Source of the DNA: an uncultured Collinsella sp.
GTDB lineage: Bacteria > Actinomycetota > Coriobacteriia > Coriobacteriales > Coriobacteriaceae
Direction of reading: 5' to 3'
DNA: 12,882 nt
Assembly: GCA_902469555.1 (NCBI GenBank)
Contig: CABRDB010000064.1
Location: forward strand, 1-12,882
Part shown: positions 1-6,813 of the stretch, in pieces
How positions within the stretch are numbered: position 1 is the first letter of the stretch
How the letters are laid out: each line of letters starts with the position of its first letter
Made by a program: the position numbers and the translations under genes
Notes under the pieces: generated by a model
What the model saw: the letters and a program-made list of their open reading frames with translations, nothing else
Database searches by the model: none
What the model was told of the DNA's origin: nothing

Positions 1-37
1 TATGTTGGGGCCCCGGCGCGCAGGGCCCTTTCCAAAG

Positions 38-63
38 CGAAGTGTCGAGCCGAAGTGTTGAGC
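38..63. repeat. Tandem 13-bp direct repeat upstream of the regulator
   Basis: Two adjacent 13-bp copies, CGAAGTGTCGAGC (38-50) and CGAAGTGTTGAGC (51-63), differ at one position. They lie 140-165 bp upstream of the regulator start. A repeated binding site is one reading, and the degenerate tail of an upstream gene is another. The repeat is seen directly; a function is not shown. Confidence 0.6.
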
Positions 64-65
64 GT

Positions 66-88
66 CGGCCCTGAATGTTCAATGGCCG
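66..88. promoter_or_regulatory. Inverted repeat in the regulator upstream region
   Basis: CGGCC, one base, TGAA, then TG, then TTCA, two bases, GGCCG form a nearly perfect two-part palindrome with TGAATGTTCA at its centre. It directly follows the 13-bp tandem repeat and sits about 85 bp before the likely -10 box. It could be an operator or a hairpin of an upstream transcript. There is no T-run, so it is not a convincing terminator. Confidence 0.35.
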
Positions 89-172
89 TTGTTTTCTGCC
101 CCTCAAGTGGTGGACTTTTCCTCGGAGCTGTTGATTCCCCCACGCGCCCCCTTCCGTTCTCTGTTCTCCCCT

Positions 173-194
173 TATACTCCTTGTACGAGGAGGT
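173..194 (+). promoter_or_regulatory. Candidate -10 box and strong ribosome binding site of the regulator
   Basis: TATACT (173-178) is a good -10 hexamer. GAGGAGGT (187-194) is a near-perfect Shine-Dalgarno sequence 8 bp before the ATG at 203 and fixes that start. No clear -35 hexamer is seen at the right distance, so the promoter half is tentative. The implied leader would be under 20 nt. Confidence 0.4.
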
Positions 195-202
195 AAGAAG
201 TC

Positions 203-2944
203 ATGGACAAGACCACACAGGACAGCTTGGCAAAGAAACCCGTCGACATGAGGGACAGGATTCTCGAGCATCTCGAGGCCCTCACCTCTGCCGTCTCGCT
301 CGACGACCTTGCCCGTCTGTCCACCACCGACATCGCCGAGACGCTCATCATCTCCAGGAGTCTGGCGAGCCAGTACCTCAACGACCTTGTTCGCGCCGGT
401 CTTGTGGTTAAGGTGGCGGGCAGGCCCGTCCGTTATTTTCATCGCCGCGCGTTCCAGAAGCATTTTCAGGTAAAGCTCTCTGCAAGCGAGTACGCCTCGC
501 TCGCCGACCTCATCCAGGCGACGGGAATCGCCGATCACCGCGACTTCGCGCGTGCCGTGGGCTTCGACATGAGCCTCAGCTCCGTTGTCGAGCAGTGCAA
601 GGCTGCGGTTCAGTACCCTCCGTTTGGCCTGCCCATCCTCTTGAGCGGCGGCGTGGGTGTCGGTAAGTCTTTCCTTTCTCGCCTTGTGTACGAGTACGGC
701 AAGAACCAGGGCTTGCTGCCCCGCGACTCCTCCTATGTGCGCATCGACTGCGCCGGGGTCCCGGACGCCGCCTCGTTCAACGGGCTTCTTGACGAGTCGA
801 TCGCGAAATCGCGCGGGGGTGTGGTCTTTGTCAACGGCATCGAGGCACTCTCTCCCTCTGCGATGGAGCACTGTCTTGCGACGGCCCTCGGGCTCGATGC
901 CTCCCAGGATGCGCCGCGCGCTCGTCTCGTTCTTTCGACGACGCTTTCCGCCGATGACCTGAAGGTTTCCTCGGCCTACAGCAAAATGCCCATCTGTGCC
1001 CGCGTCCCCTCACTCAAGGAGCGAACCCCCGAGGAGCGCGAGGATCTCATCTTGAGCTTCCTGCGCAGCGAGGGGTGCCGAATCGGTTCTGATGTGAAGA
1101 TCAGCCGCGGCGCATACCGTTGCCTCGTGAACGCGGACTTTTCCGATAACATCGCCGGCTTGCGCGCCTGCGTGACGAACTGCTGCGCCAAAGCGTTCCT
1201 CAATCGCGAGGGCGACTACGTCGTCGTTCGCCCGTATCTTCTTCCCAGTGGGCTCCTCTCCTCCGCGCAGATCGATCAACAGCCCGACGATGGCGTTCTG
1301 ATCGACGCGTCTCTGGATGCCGCCGAGAGCACAGGGCCGGTCGAGCAGGCGCTCGATGCCCTGTGCTCCCTCGATGAGCGATTCTGCGCCGGGGAGCTTT
1401 CTGTCTCCGAGCTCGTCTCGCAAGCTGTCTCCGCAGTGCGCGGCGTTGAGGATCACTTGATCTTCGGCCGCGGCGTTACCTCCTCGAGGTCGCGCGCCTT
1501 CGAGCGCGTCGTGGGCGCGGTCCTTGCCGACGCAGGCTCTTCTTATGGCATCGAGCTTTCGAGGAAGGTCGCTTTTCTACTGGCCCAGGAGATTTGCCTG
1601 CAGTTGTGGCCGGGCATCGGCCTGGCTAAGCGAAAGTCTGCCTGTGCGGAGCAAATCTCCCATCTCCTCGGTGCCGTGACCTCCGAATTGCCGTTTGCCT
1701 CGAGTGTCTCCGATCAGGTCGCCGCAGACGTGGAAGGGGCGCTTGGAATCTCGCTCGATCACTTCACGAAGACGCTTCTGACGCTGTGCGTCGCATCGGA
1801 GTCTCGCGATGCGAAGGCCCTTCGGACGCTCTGCGTCATCTTGTCCCACGGCTACTCAACGGCGACGAGCATCGCCGACGCGGCGAACCGTATGCTCGGC
1901 ATGCATGTGTACGAGGCGGTCGACATGCCCTACGACCAGCAGCTGAAGGACATCGTCGGTCCGCTCCAGCGCCTCGTCGACCGCCATTCCTACTGCACCG
2001 GGGTCGTGTTCCTCGTCGACATGGGCTCCTTGGAGGAGGCCTATAAGGCCCTCGAGAACGTTACCGACTCCACCATCGGGGTGGTGAACAACGTCTCCAC
2101 CGGGCTCGCGCTCGAGATCGGGTCCGGGCTGCTCGGCGGCAAGTCCATCGCCGAGGTTCTTGGCGATGCGACCGCCGCGTGCGTGACGCACTGCAAGGTG
2201 ATCGAGCGCGTCAACCGTGAGGACGCCATCGTCTTCTGCTCCGAGTCCGGGGTCGACGCCGCGGAGAGGATACGCCAGCTCGTCTCGCAGAGCCTCCCGC
2301 GCACCATAGGCGCGCGCCTGCTCACGCGGCCCTTCAAGCAGCTCGTCACGAACGGGTCGAACGACGCCGTTTTCTCCGAGCACCGCGTCTGCGCCGTCAT
2401 CGGCACGGGAGACCCCGGGATCGCCTCCGTCCCCTTCGTCGCCCTCGAGGACATCATGTCGACGGCGTCCGCCTCTAAGGTCGATGCCGTGTTCGGCAGG
2501 TGGCTTGACGCTTCCGAGCTCTCTTCTTTCCACGAGAAGCTGCTCTCGAACATGACGCTGCAGAACGTCATCTGCTCCATCACCATCCTCGACCCGGAGC
2601 GGCTATTCCACGAGATCGAGAGCGCCGTGCACGAGCTTCAGCGCAGGACAGGCGAGAAGATCGGCAGCAACGCCATCATTGGGCTCTACGTCCACCTTTG
2701 CTGTCTCGTCGAGCGCCTTGTTACCAGAAACCCCATTGAGACCTACGTTGGCCAGGACCGCTTCGAGGAGGAACGCATCGATTTCATCGAGTCCTTCAGG
2801 CAGAGCTTCTCGAGCATCTCGACGCGCTATCGCGTAGAGGTTCCCGTAAGCGAGATCGCATATGTCTTCGACTACATAAGCGTGAGCGCCGCCCCGGCGC
2901 GAGAAGAGCGCCTCGGCTCCTCGGACCTCCTGCTCGACGAGTGA
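203..2944 (+). CDS. LevR-like PTS-responsive transcriptional regulator (913 aa) with a degenerate sigma-54 activator core
   Basis: The domain order matches LevR of Bacillus: a winged-helix DNA-binding domain (about 15-85, ending in the GRPVRYF wing), an AAA+ domain (about 120-345), PRD1 (about 380-480), a mannose-type IIA-like domain (about 540-665), a GatB-type IIB-like domain (about 672-755) and PRD2 (about 780-895). Walker A is GGVGVGKS at 149-156. H549 (LSHGYSTATS), C679 (VFCSESG) and H831 (LYVHLCC) match the usual phosphorylation sites. The GAFTGA sigma-54 contact loop is absent. The Walker B acidic pair (LDE in relatives) reads VNG at 210-212, and the PRD1 histidine position reads Q462/E463. 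The AAA+ core is therefore probably not a working sigma-54 remodeller. The gene stands just before the PTS genes, so it probably senses their flux by phosphorylation and controls the operon. The start is set by the GAGGAGGT site. Confidence 0.85.
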   Translation: MDKTTQDSLAKKPVDMRDRILEHLEALTSAVSLDDLARLSTTDIAETLIISRSLASQYLNDLVRAGLVVKVAGRPVRYFHRRAFQKHFQVKLSASEYASLADLIQATGIADHRDFARAVGFDMSLSSVVEQCKAAVQYPPFGLPILLSGGVGVGKSFLSRLVYEYGKNQGLLPRDSSYVRIDCAGVPDAASFNGLLDESIAKSRGGVVFVNGIEALSPSAMEHCLATALGLDASQDAPRARLVLSTTLSADDLKVSSAYSKMPICARVPSLKERTPEEREDLILSFLRSEGCRIGSDVKISRGAYRCLVNADFSDNIAGLRACVTNCCAKAFLNREGDYVVVRPYLLPSGLLSSAQIDQQPDDGVLIDASLDAAESTGPVEQALDALCSLDERFCAGELSVSELVSQAVSAVRGVEDHLIFGRGVTSSRSRAFERVVGAVLADAGSSYGIELSRKVAFLLAQEICLQLWPGIGLAKRKSACAEQISHLLGAVTSELPFASSVSDQVAADVEGALGISLDHFTKTLLTLCVASESRDAKALRTLCVILSHGYSTATSIADAANRMLGMHVYEAVDMPYDQQLKDIVGPLQRLVDRHSYCTGVVFLVDMGSLEEAYKALENVTDSTIGVVNNVSTGLALEIGSGLLGGKSIAEVLGDATAACVTHCKVIERVNREDAIVFCSESGVDAAERIRQLVSQSLPRTIGARLLTRPFKQLVTNGSNDAVFSEHRVCAVIGTGDPGIASVPFVALEDIMSTASASKVDAVFGRWLDASELSSFHEKLLSNMTLQNVICSITILDPERLFHEIESAVHELQRRTGEKIGSNAIIGLYVHLCCLVERLVTRNPIETYVGQDRFEEERIDFIESFRQSFSSISTRYRVEVPVSEIAYVFDYISVSAAPAREERLGSSDLLLDE

Positions 2945-2999
2945 CCTTCCCCGCGCCGCCGCAAGCTGACCGCGCGTCCTCAATAATCCGATAACCCCT

Positions 3000-3031
3000 T
3001 GCCCGGCGCGAATCCGGATAGCGCCGAGGCA
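3000..3031 (+). promoter_or_regulatory. Leader hairpin ahead of the PTS operon
   Basis: TGCCCGGCGC (3000-3009) pairs with GCGCCG-A-GGCA (3021-3031), giving a 10-bp GC-rich stem with one bulged A and an 11-nt loop. It sits in the 123-bp gap between the regulator stop and the IIB start, 36 bp before the ATG. There is no T-run after it, so it looks more like a leader structure or protein site than a terminator. A weak promoter (CTGACC at 2966, GATAAC at 2990, 18-bp spacer) lies just upstream. Confidence 0.4.
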
Positions 3032-3067
3032 GTACCGAACGCAAAACTTCATTTGATAGGAGCAAAC

Positions 3068-3541
3068 ATGAGTGTTGTTATGGCACGAATCGACAATCGC
3101 CTGCTTCACGGCATCATCGTGACGCAGTGGGCCCCGGTGTCGGGCGCGACCCGAGTCATGGTCATCGACGACAAGGTCGCCGGCGACGAGGTCCTGAAGT
3201 CCACCATGAGGATGGCGCGCCCCGCGGGCATGGCCGTTTCGATCATCTCCGAGCAGACCGCGCTCAAGAACTTCGCCGCGGGCAAGTACGACCGCGAGAA
3301 GGTCTTCGTCATCGCCAAGGAGCCCGAGACGATGCTTCGCCTGGTCGAGTCGGGCGTCGAGCTCCCGTCGCTGGTCGTCGGCGGCTCGCTCGTCAAGGAG
3401 GACGGCATCCAGCTCACCCAGCGCGCCTACGCCTCCGCCGAGAACGTCCAGAGCTACAAGGCGCTCATCGCCCGTGGCGTCAAGGTGACGGCCCAGTTCG
3501 TGCCCGCCGACAAGCCCGTCTCCGTCGCAGACCTCATCTAA
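3068..3541 (+). CDS. PTS mannose/fructose/sorbose-family IIB subunit
   Basis: This is a cytoplasmic phosphocarrier that accepts phosphate from IIA on a histidine and passes it to the sugar entering through IIC/IID. It has 157 residues, the usual length for a stand-alone IIB. The N-terminal motif RIDNRLLHG holds the active-site H14, and the following IIVTQW and SGATRVMVIDD stretches are typical of the family. The ATG at 3068 is chosen because TAGGAG lies 5 bp upstream. A longer in-frame ATG at 2999 would run through the leader hairpin and has no ribosome binding site. It is the first gene of the IIB-IIC-IID-IIA set, 9 bp ahead of IIC. The substrate cannot be read from the protein alone. Confidence 0.9.
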   Translation: MSVVMARIDNRLLHGIIVTQWAPVSGATRVMVIDDKVAGDEVLKSTMRMARPAGMAVSIISEQTALKNFAAGKYDREKVFVIAKEPETMLRLVESGVELPSLVVGGSLVKEDGIQLTQRAYASAENVQSYKALIARGVKVTAQFVPADKPVSVADLI

Positions 3542-3550
3542 GGGGGAAAT

Positions 3551-4336
3551 ATGGTCAACTTCACTATCCTGCAGGTCGTCCTTTTGACCCTGCTGGCCTT
3601 CATCAAGCACGTGGACTACTACGGCATCCCGATGATCTTCGTCAATTACGCCGTTTTCTGGGGCCTCATCACCGGAGTCGTCATGGGCGACTGGAAGACC
3701 GGCCTTGTCATCGGCGGCACCATTCAGCTCATGCAGCTCGGCGTCGCGGGCTTCGGCGGCTCCTCCATTCCCGACTACGGCACGATGGCCATCATCGCCA
3801 CCGCCTACGGCGTGACCCTGGGCTCCGACACGGGCCTCGCCATCGGCCTGCCGGTCGGCATGCTCGGCATCCAGCTCGACGTCGTCGCCAAGATCCTCAA
3901 CGGCTTTGTCGTCGAGAAGTCCCAGAAGTTCTGCAACGAGGGTAAGTTCAATCAGATGAACGCCATCCTGTGGGTCTGCCCCGCGCTCTTCGGCCTGTGC
4001 GCCGCCCTGCCCGTCTTTGTCTCCGTGACGCTCGGCCAGCCCGCCGTCAACTGGCTCCTCGAGGTCATGCCCCAGTGGTTCCTCTCCGGCCTCACCCTCG
4101 CCGGCAAGATGCTCCCGGCCGTCGGTATCGCCATGCTGCTCCGCTACATGCCAACCGCCAAGTACTTCCAGTACCTGCTCGCCGGCTTCTTCCTCTCGGC
4201 CTTCCTGAACGTGCCCATCATCGGCGCCGCCATCGTCGGCGTTGCCCTCGCGATTGCGTTCTACCAGCGTGCCGAGAGGGACACCGAGCTCGCCGCCCAC
4301 GCTTCCGCAGACGCCTTCATCGGAGAGGATGAGTAA
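3551..4336 (+). CDS. PTS mannose/fructose/sorbose-family IIC permease subunit
   Basis: This 261-aa membrane protein forms the sugar channel together with IID. Most of it is hydrophobic, with segments around 4-18, 28-46, 75-105, 138-160, 176-196 and 207-236. The signature of the IIC family is clear: GLVIGGTIQLMQLG (51-64), followed by SSIPDYGTMA and the PVGMLGIQLD stretch near 101-110. The C-terminus is short, charged and probably cytoplasmic. AGGGGG lies just before the ATG. The gene is 9 bp after IIB and 2 bp before IID, so translation is probably coupled. The family call is firm, but the transported sugar is inferred only from neighbours. Confidence 0.92.
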   Translation: MVNFTILQVVLLTLLAFIKHVDYYGIPMIFVNYAVFWGLITGVVMGDWKTGLVIGGTIQLMQLGVAGFGGSSIPDYGTMAIIATAYGVTLGSDTGLAIGLPVGMLGIQLDVVAKILNGFVVEKSQKFCNEGKFNQMNAILWVCPALFGLCAALPVFVSVTLGQPAVNWLLEVMPQWFLSGLTLAGKMLPAVGIAMLLRYMPTAKYFQYLLAGFFLSAFLNVPIIGAAIVGVALAIAFYQRAERDTELAAHASADAFIGEDE

Positions 4337-4338
4337 CC

Positions 4339-5172
4339 ATGGAAAACGAGAACATCACCGCCGTCGCCGAGGGCAAGCCCTCCGGCTACAAGGTCACCAA
4401 GAAGGACCTGCGCAACGCGAACTGGCGCTGGCTCATGAGCGTGTGCACCTTCAACTACCAGACCCAGCAGGGCGCCTCAGTCGCCTACGCCCTCTCGCCG
4501 GTCCTGAGGAAGATCTACACGAACGACGAGGACTATAAGCAAGCGCTCAACAACCACTTCCGCTACTACAACACCCAGCCTTGGCTCGCCGCCATCATCC
4601 TTGGCGCCTGCGTGGCCATGGAGGAGCGCGACGGCCTAGCGGCGGCGGACGCCGTCCAAGACCTGAAGATCGGCACCATGGGACCGCTCGCCGGCGTCGG
4701 CGACTCCCTGCTCATGACCATGATCCCGACCATCATGGGCTCCATCGCCGCCTACATGGCCATCGAGGGCAACCCCGTGGGAGCCGGCATCTGGTTCGCG
4801 CTCATCCTGGCCATCTTCTGGGTCCGCATGCACGCCCTCGAGTTCGGCTACAAGCAGGGCGTGAAGCTCGTCACCGACTTCAGCGAGAAGCTTCCCAACC
4901 TCACTGCCGCCGCCTCCGTGCTCGGCCTCACCGTGGTCGGCTGCCTCATCGCCTCGGTCATTGGCGTCACCTGCCCGATTAGCTTCAGCTTCGGCGACGT
5001 CGCGATGGAGATTCAGCCGCTGCTCGACAAGATCCTGCCTGCCATGATCCCCGCCGCCATCACGGGAAGCGCGTATTACCTTCTTACCAAGAAGAACGCG
5101 AGCATGACGGCCCTCATCCTCGTGGTGATCGTCCTCGCGATGGTCGCCTCCGCCGCCGGCATCCTCGCCTAG
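4339..5172 (+). CDS. PTS mannose/fructose/sorbose-family IID permease subunit
   Basis: This is the second membrane subunit of the splayed mannose-class permease, which carries no phosphorylation site. It has 277 residues. Family marks are the cytoplasmic N-terminal half with HFRYYNTQPWLA (73-84), the EER triplet (95-97) and KIGTMGPLAGVGDSL (110-124). Hydrophobic segments follow at about 125-160, 193-212 and 250-276. The N-terminus carries about 20 polar residues before the conserved KKDLRNANWRW region. The start lies 2 bp after the IIC stop and its ribosome binding site (GGAGAGGA) is inside the end of IIC. It is an ordinary full-length member with nothing broken. Confidence 0.92.
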   Translation: MENENITAVAEGKPSGYKVTKKDLRNANWRWLMSVCTFNYQTQQGASVAYALSPVLRKIYTNDEDYKQALNNHFRYYNTQPWLAAIILGACVAMEERDGLAAADAVQDLKIGTMGPLAGVGDSLLMTMIPTIMGSIAAYMAIEGNPVGAGIWFALILAIFWVRMHALEFGYKQGVKLVTDFSEKLPNLTAAASVLGLTVVGCLIASVIGVTCPISFSFGDVAMEIQPLLDKILPAMIPAAITGSAYYLLTKKNASMTALILVVIVLAMVASAAGILA

Positions 5173-5198
5173 CTTCGACCCAAGAGATTGGTGAATCA

Positions 5199-5597
5199 AT
5201 GAGAAAGATAGTTGTGGCGAGCCATTCCCTTCTCGCCCAGGGCTTCAAGGACACCCTCGAGTTCCTTACGGGTAAGGGCGACGCCGTCAACGCCGTGTGC
5301 GCCTACGTGAACGACAACGGCGAGGGGCTCGACGCGGCGGTCGAGGCGGCTCTTTCGGGCACTGACGAGGTCGTCGTCCTCACCGACGCGTACGGCGGCA
5401 GCGTGAACCAGCGCTTTTCCCGCTTCGCCTCCGACCGGATCCACGTGATCGCGGGTGTCAACCTCCCGCTCGCCATGACGGTCGCGCTCGCGCGCCCCGA
5501 CGAGAAACTCGACTTCGACGCCCTCGTCAACGAGGCGCGCCAGCAGATCATCTACGTGAACGGTGCCAGTTCCGCCGAGTGCGACGACGACGAATAG
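5199..5597 (+). CDS. PTS mannose-family IIA subunit
   Basis: This 132-aa cytoplasmic phosphocarrier takes phosphate from HPr and hands it to IIB. H9, in VASHSLLAQG, is the expected phosphorylated histidine. The residue after it is Ser rather than the more usual Gly. LTDAYGGSVNQRF (about 62-74) and HVIAGVNLPLAM (about 82-93) complete the family pattern. The C-terminus is acidic (ECDDDE). The gene starts 26 bp after IID with only a weak ribosome binding site (AAGAGA, 13 bp from the ATG), so it may be made at a lower level than its partners. It is a separate protein here, not fused to IIB as in E. coli ManX. Confidence 0.88.
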   Translation: MRKIVVASHSLLAQGFKDTLEFLTGKGDAVNAVCAYVNDNGEGLDAAVEAALSGTDEVVVLTDAYGGSVNQRFSRFASDRIHVIAGVNLPLAMTVALARPDEKLDFDALVNEARQQIIYVNGASSAECDDDE

Positions 5598-5609
5598 AGG
5601 AGGTCGACG

Positions 5610-6734
5610 ATGAGAGAGTTCCTTAAGGACGTGTGGATGCACGGCGGTGAGGAAAGCCGCGCCATCACCCCCGAGAACATCACGGGCGAGAAGGGCCGCG
5701 CCGCCATGTCGGCCAGCCACCTCGGCGTCGGCCGCAAGGGCTCGTGCTGCGTGCCCCTTGAGTCCGGCGAGACCATCACGCTCGCGGACATCGAGGGCCC
5801 CGGCATCATCCGCCACATCTGGATGACCGTCCCCGACAAGACCGCCGCCGGCAGCTTCGTCATGCGTGACCTCGTGCTGCGCTTCTACTGGGACGACGAG
5901 GAGACCCCCTCGGTCGAGTGCCCTGTCGGCGACTTCTTCTGCAACGGCTTCGGTGAGCGCGCCATCGTCAACTCGATGCCCATCTGCGTGAACCCGACGG
6001 GCGGCATGAACTGCTACTTCGAGATGCCCTTCAGGAAGCACGCCAAGGTCACGCTTACGAGCGAGCACCCCGGGTTCATTAAGTACATCTTCTACACGTT
6101 CAACTACGCGCTCACCGACGTGCCGGACGACGCCATGTACTTCCACGCCCGCTTTAACCGCGAGCGCAGCACCCGCAGGGGCGTCGACTACACCGTGCTC
6201 GACGGCGTGCGCGGCAAGGGCTACTACGTCGGCACCTACATGGCCCTGTGCGCCCTGGAGCGCTATTGGTGGGGCGAGGGCGAGATGAAGTTCTTCCTCG
6301 ACGGCGACGAGGAGTTCCCCACGGTCACCTCGACGGGAGCCGAGGACTACTTCGGCGGTGCCTGGGCCTTCCTCGACAGGCCGCCCCACGCGCTGCCCGA
6401 GGCGCAGTGCTTCAACACGCTGTTCGCCGGCTACCCGTACCGCTCGACGCGCGACGCCACGCGCGACCGCTTCAGCGCGGGCAAGCCGAACCCGAATCCG
6501 ATGCTCGCGACTAACGACGACGCGCTGCCCAGGCACGGCCTCTACAGGTGGCACCTTCCCGACCCGATCTCGTTCAAGGAGGACCTGCGCGTGACGTTCC
6601 AGGACCTCGGCAACGACGACATCAAGCTCTACGAGCGCGAGGACGACATCTCCACCGTCGCCTACTGGTACCAAAGCGAGCCGCACGCCGTGCTCGCCCC
6701 GTTTGCCGCGAGGCAGGACCGCGTGCCCAGGTAG
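5610..6734 (+). CDS. GH172 (DUF2961) family glycoside hydrolase, cytoplasmic
   Basis: This 374-aa protein has no signal peptide and so probably acts in the cytoplasm. Family signatures are GPGIIRHIWM (63-72), DFFCNGFGER (108-117), NPTGGMNCYFEMPFRKHA (128-145), WGEGEMKFFLDGD (221-233) and TGAEDYFGGAW (242-252). Known GH172 members include the bifidobacterial difructose dianhydride I synthase/hydrolase and exo-acting D-arabinofuranosidases, which use two glutamates. E223 or E225 and E245 are the likely equivalents. It follows IIA by 12 bp with a strong GGAGGT site, so it is co-expressed with the PTS. The inference is that it splits an imported furanosyl di- or oligosaccharide (possibly phosphorylated), perhaps a fructose anhydride or fructobiose. 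The family call is strong; the substrate is open. Confidence 0.85.
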   Translation: MREFLKDVWMHGGEESRAITPENITGEKGRAAMSASHLGVGRKGSCCVPLESGETITLADIEGPGIIRHIWMTVPDKTAAGSFVMRDLVLRFYWDDEETPSVECPVGDFFCNGFGERAIVNSMPICVNPTGGMNCYFEMPFRKHAKVTLTSEHPGFIKYIFYTFNYALTDVPDDAMYFHARFNRERSTRRGVDYTVLDGVRGKGYYVGTYMALCALERYWWGEGEMKFFLDGDEEFPTVTSTGAEDYFGGAWAFLDRPPHALPEAQCFNTLFAGYPYRSTRDATRDRFSAGKPNPNPMLATNDDALPRHGLYRWHLPDPISFKEDLRVTFQDLGNDDIKLYEREDDISTVAYWYQSEPHAVLAPFAARQDRVPR

Positions 6735-6761
6735 GGTCGCCTCGAAACAAGCCAACGTTAT

Positions 6762-6796
6762 GGGCGCCCGCGGTTGACCATGACTGCGGGCGTCCC
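6762..6796 (+). promoter_or_regulatory. GC-rich hairpin between the GH172 and kinase genes
   Basis: GGGCGCCCGC (6762-6771) pairs with GCGGGCGTCCC (6786-6796) through 10 bp with one bulged T, followed by TTTG. The kinase ribosome binding site begins five bases later. The T-run is too short for a strong terminator, so partial attenuation or protection of the upstream mRNA is more likely. It could set a lower level for the kinase. Confidence 0.45.
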
Positions 6797-6813
6797 TTTG
6801 TAAGGAGGATCAC

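Noticed and set aside
3028..3042. GG...GC pair resembling a sigma-54 promoter before IIB
   Set aside because: The spacing is 11 bases instead of the required 10, and the flanking consensus is poor.
2999..3067. Longer N-terminus for the IIB protein starting at 2999
   Set aside because: It would cross the leader hairpin, lacks a ribosome binding site and adds residues not found in the family. The ATG at 3068 has TAGGAG at the right distance.
3081..3095. TGGCACG, a perfect -24 half of a sigma-54 promoter
   Set aside because: The -12 part reads GACA instead of TTGC, and the site lies inside the IIB coding region after its start.
2603..4300. Long minus-strand open frame opposite the PTS genes
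   Set aside because: It is antisense to well-recognised genes and rich in Gly, Asp, Glu and Arg, as expected of GC-biased shadow frames.
5196..6755. Long minus-strand open frame opposite IIA and GH172
   Set aside because: It is a shadow of two recognised genes with no family resemblance of its own.
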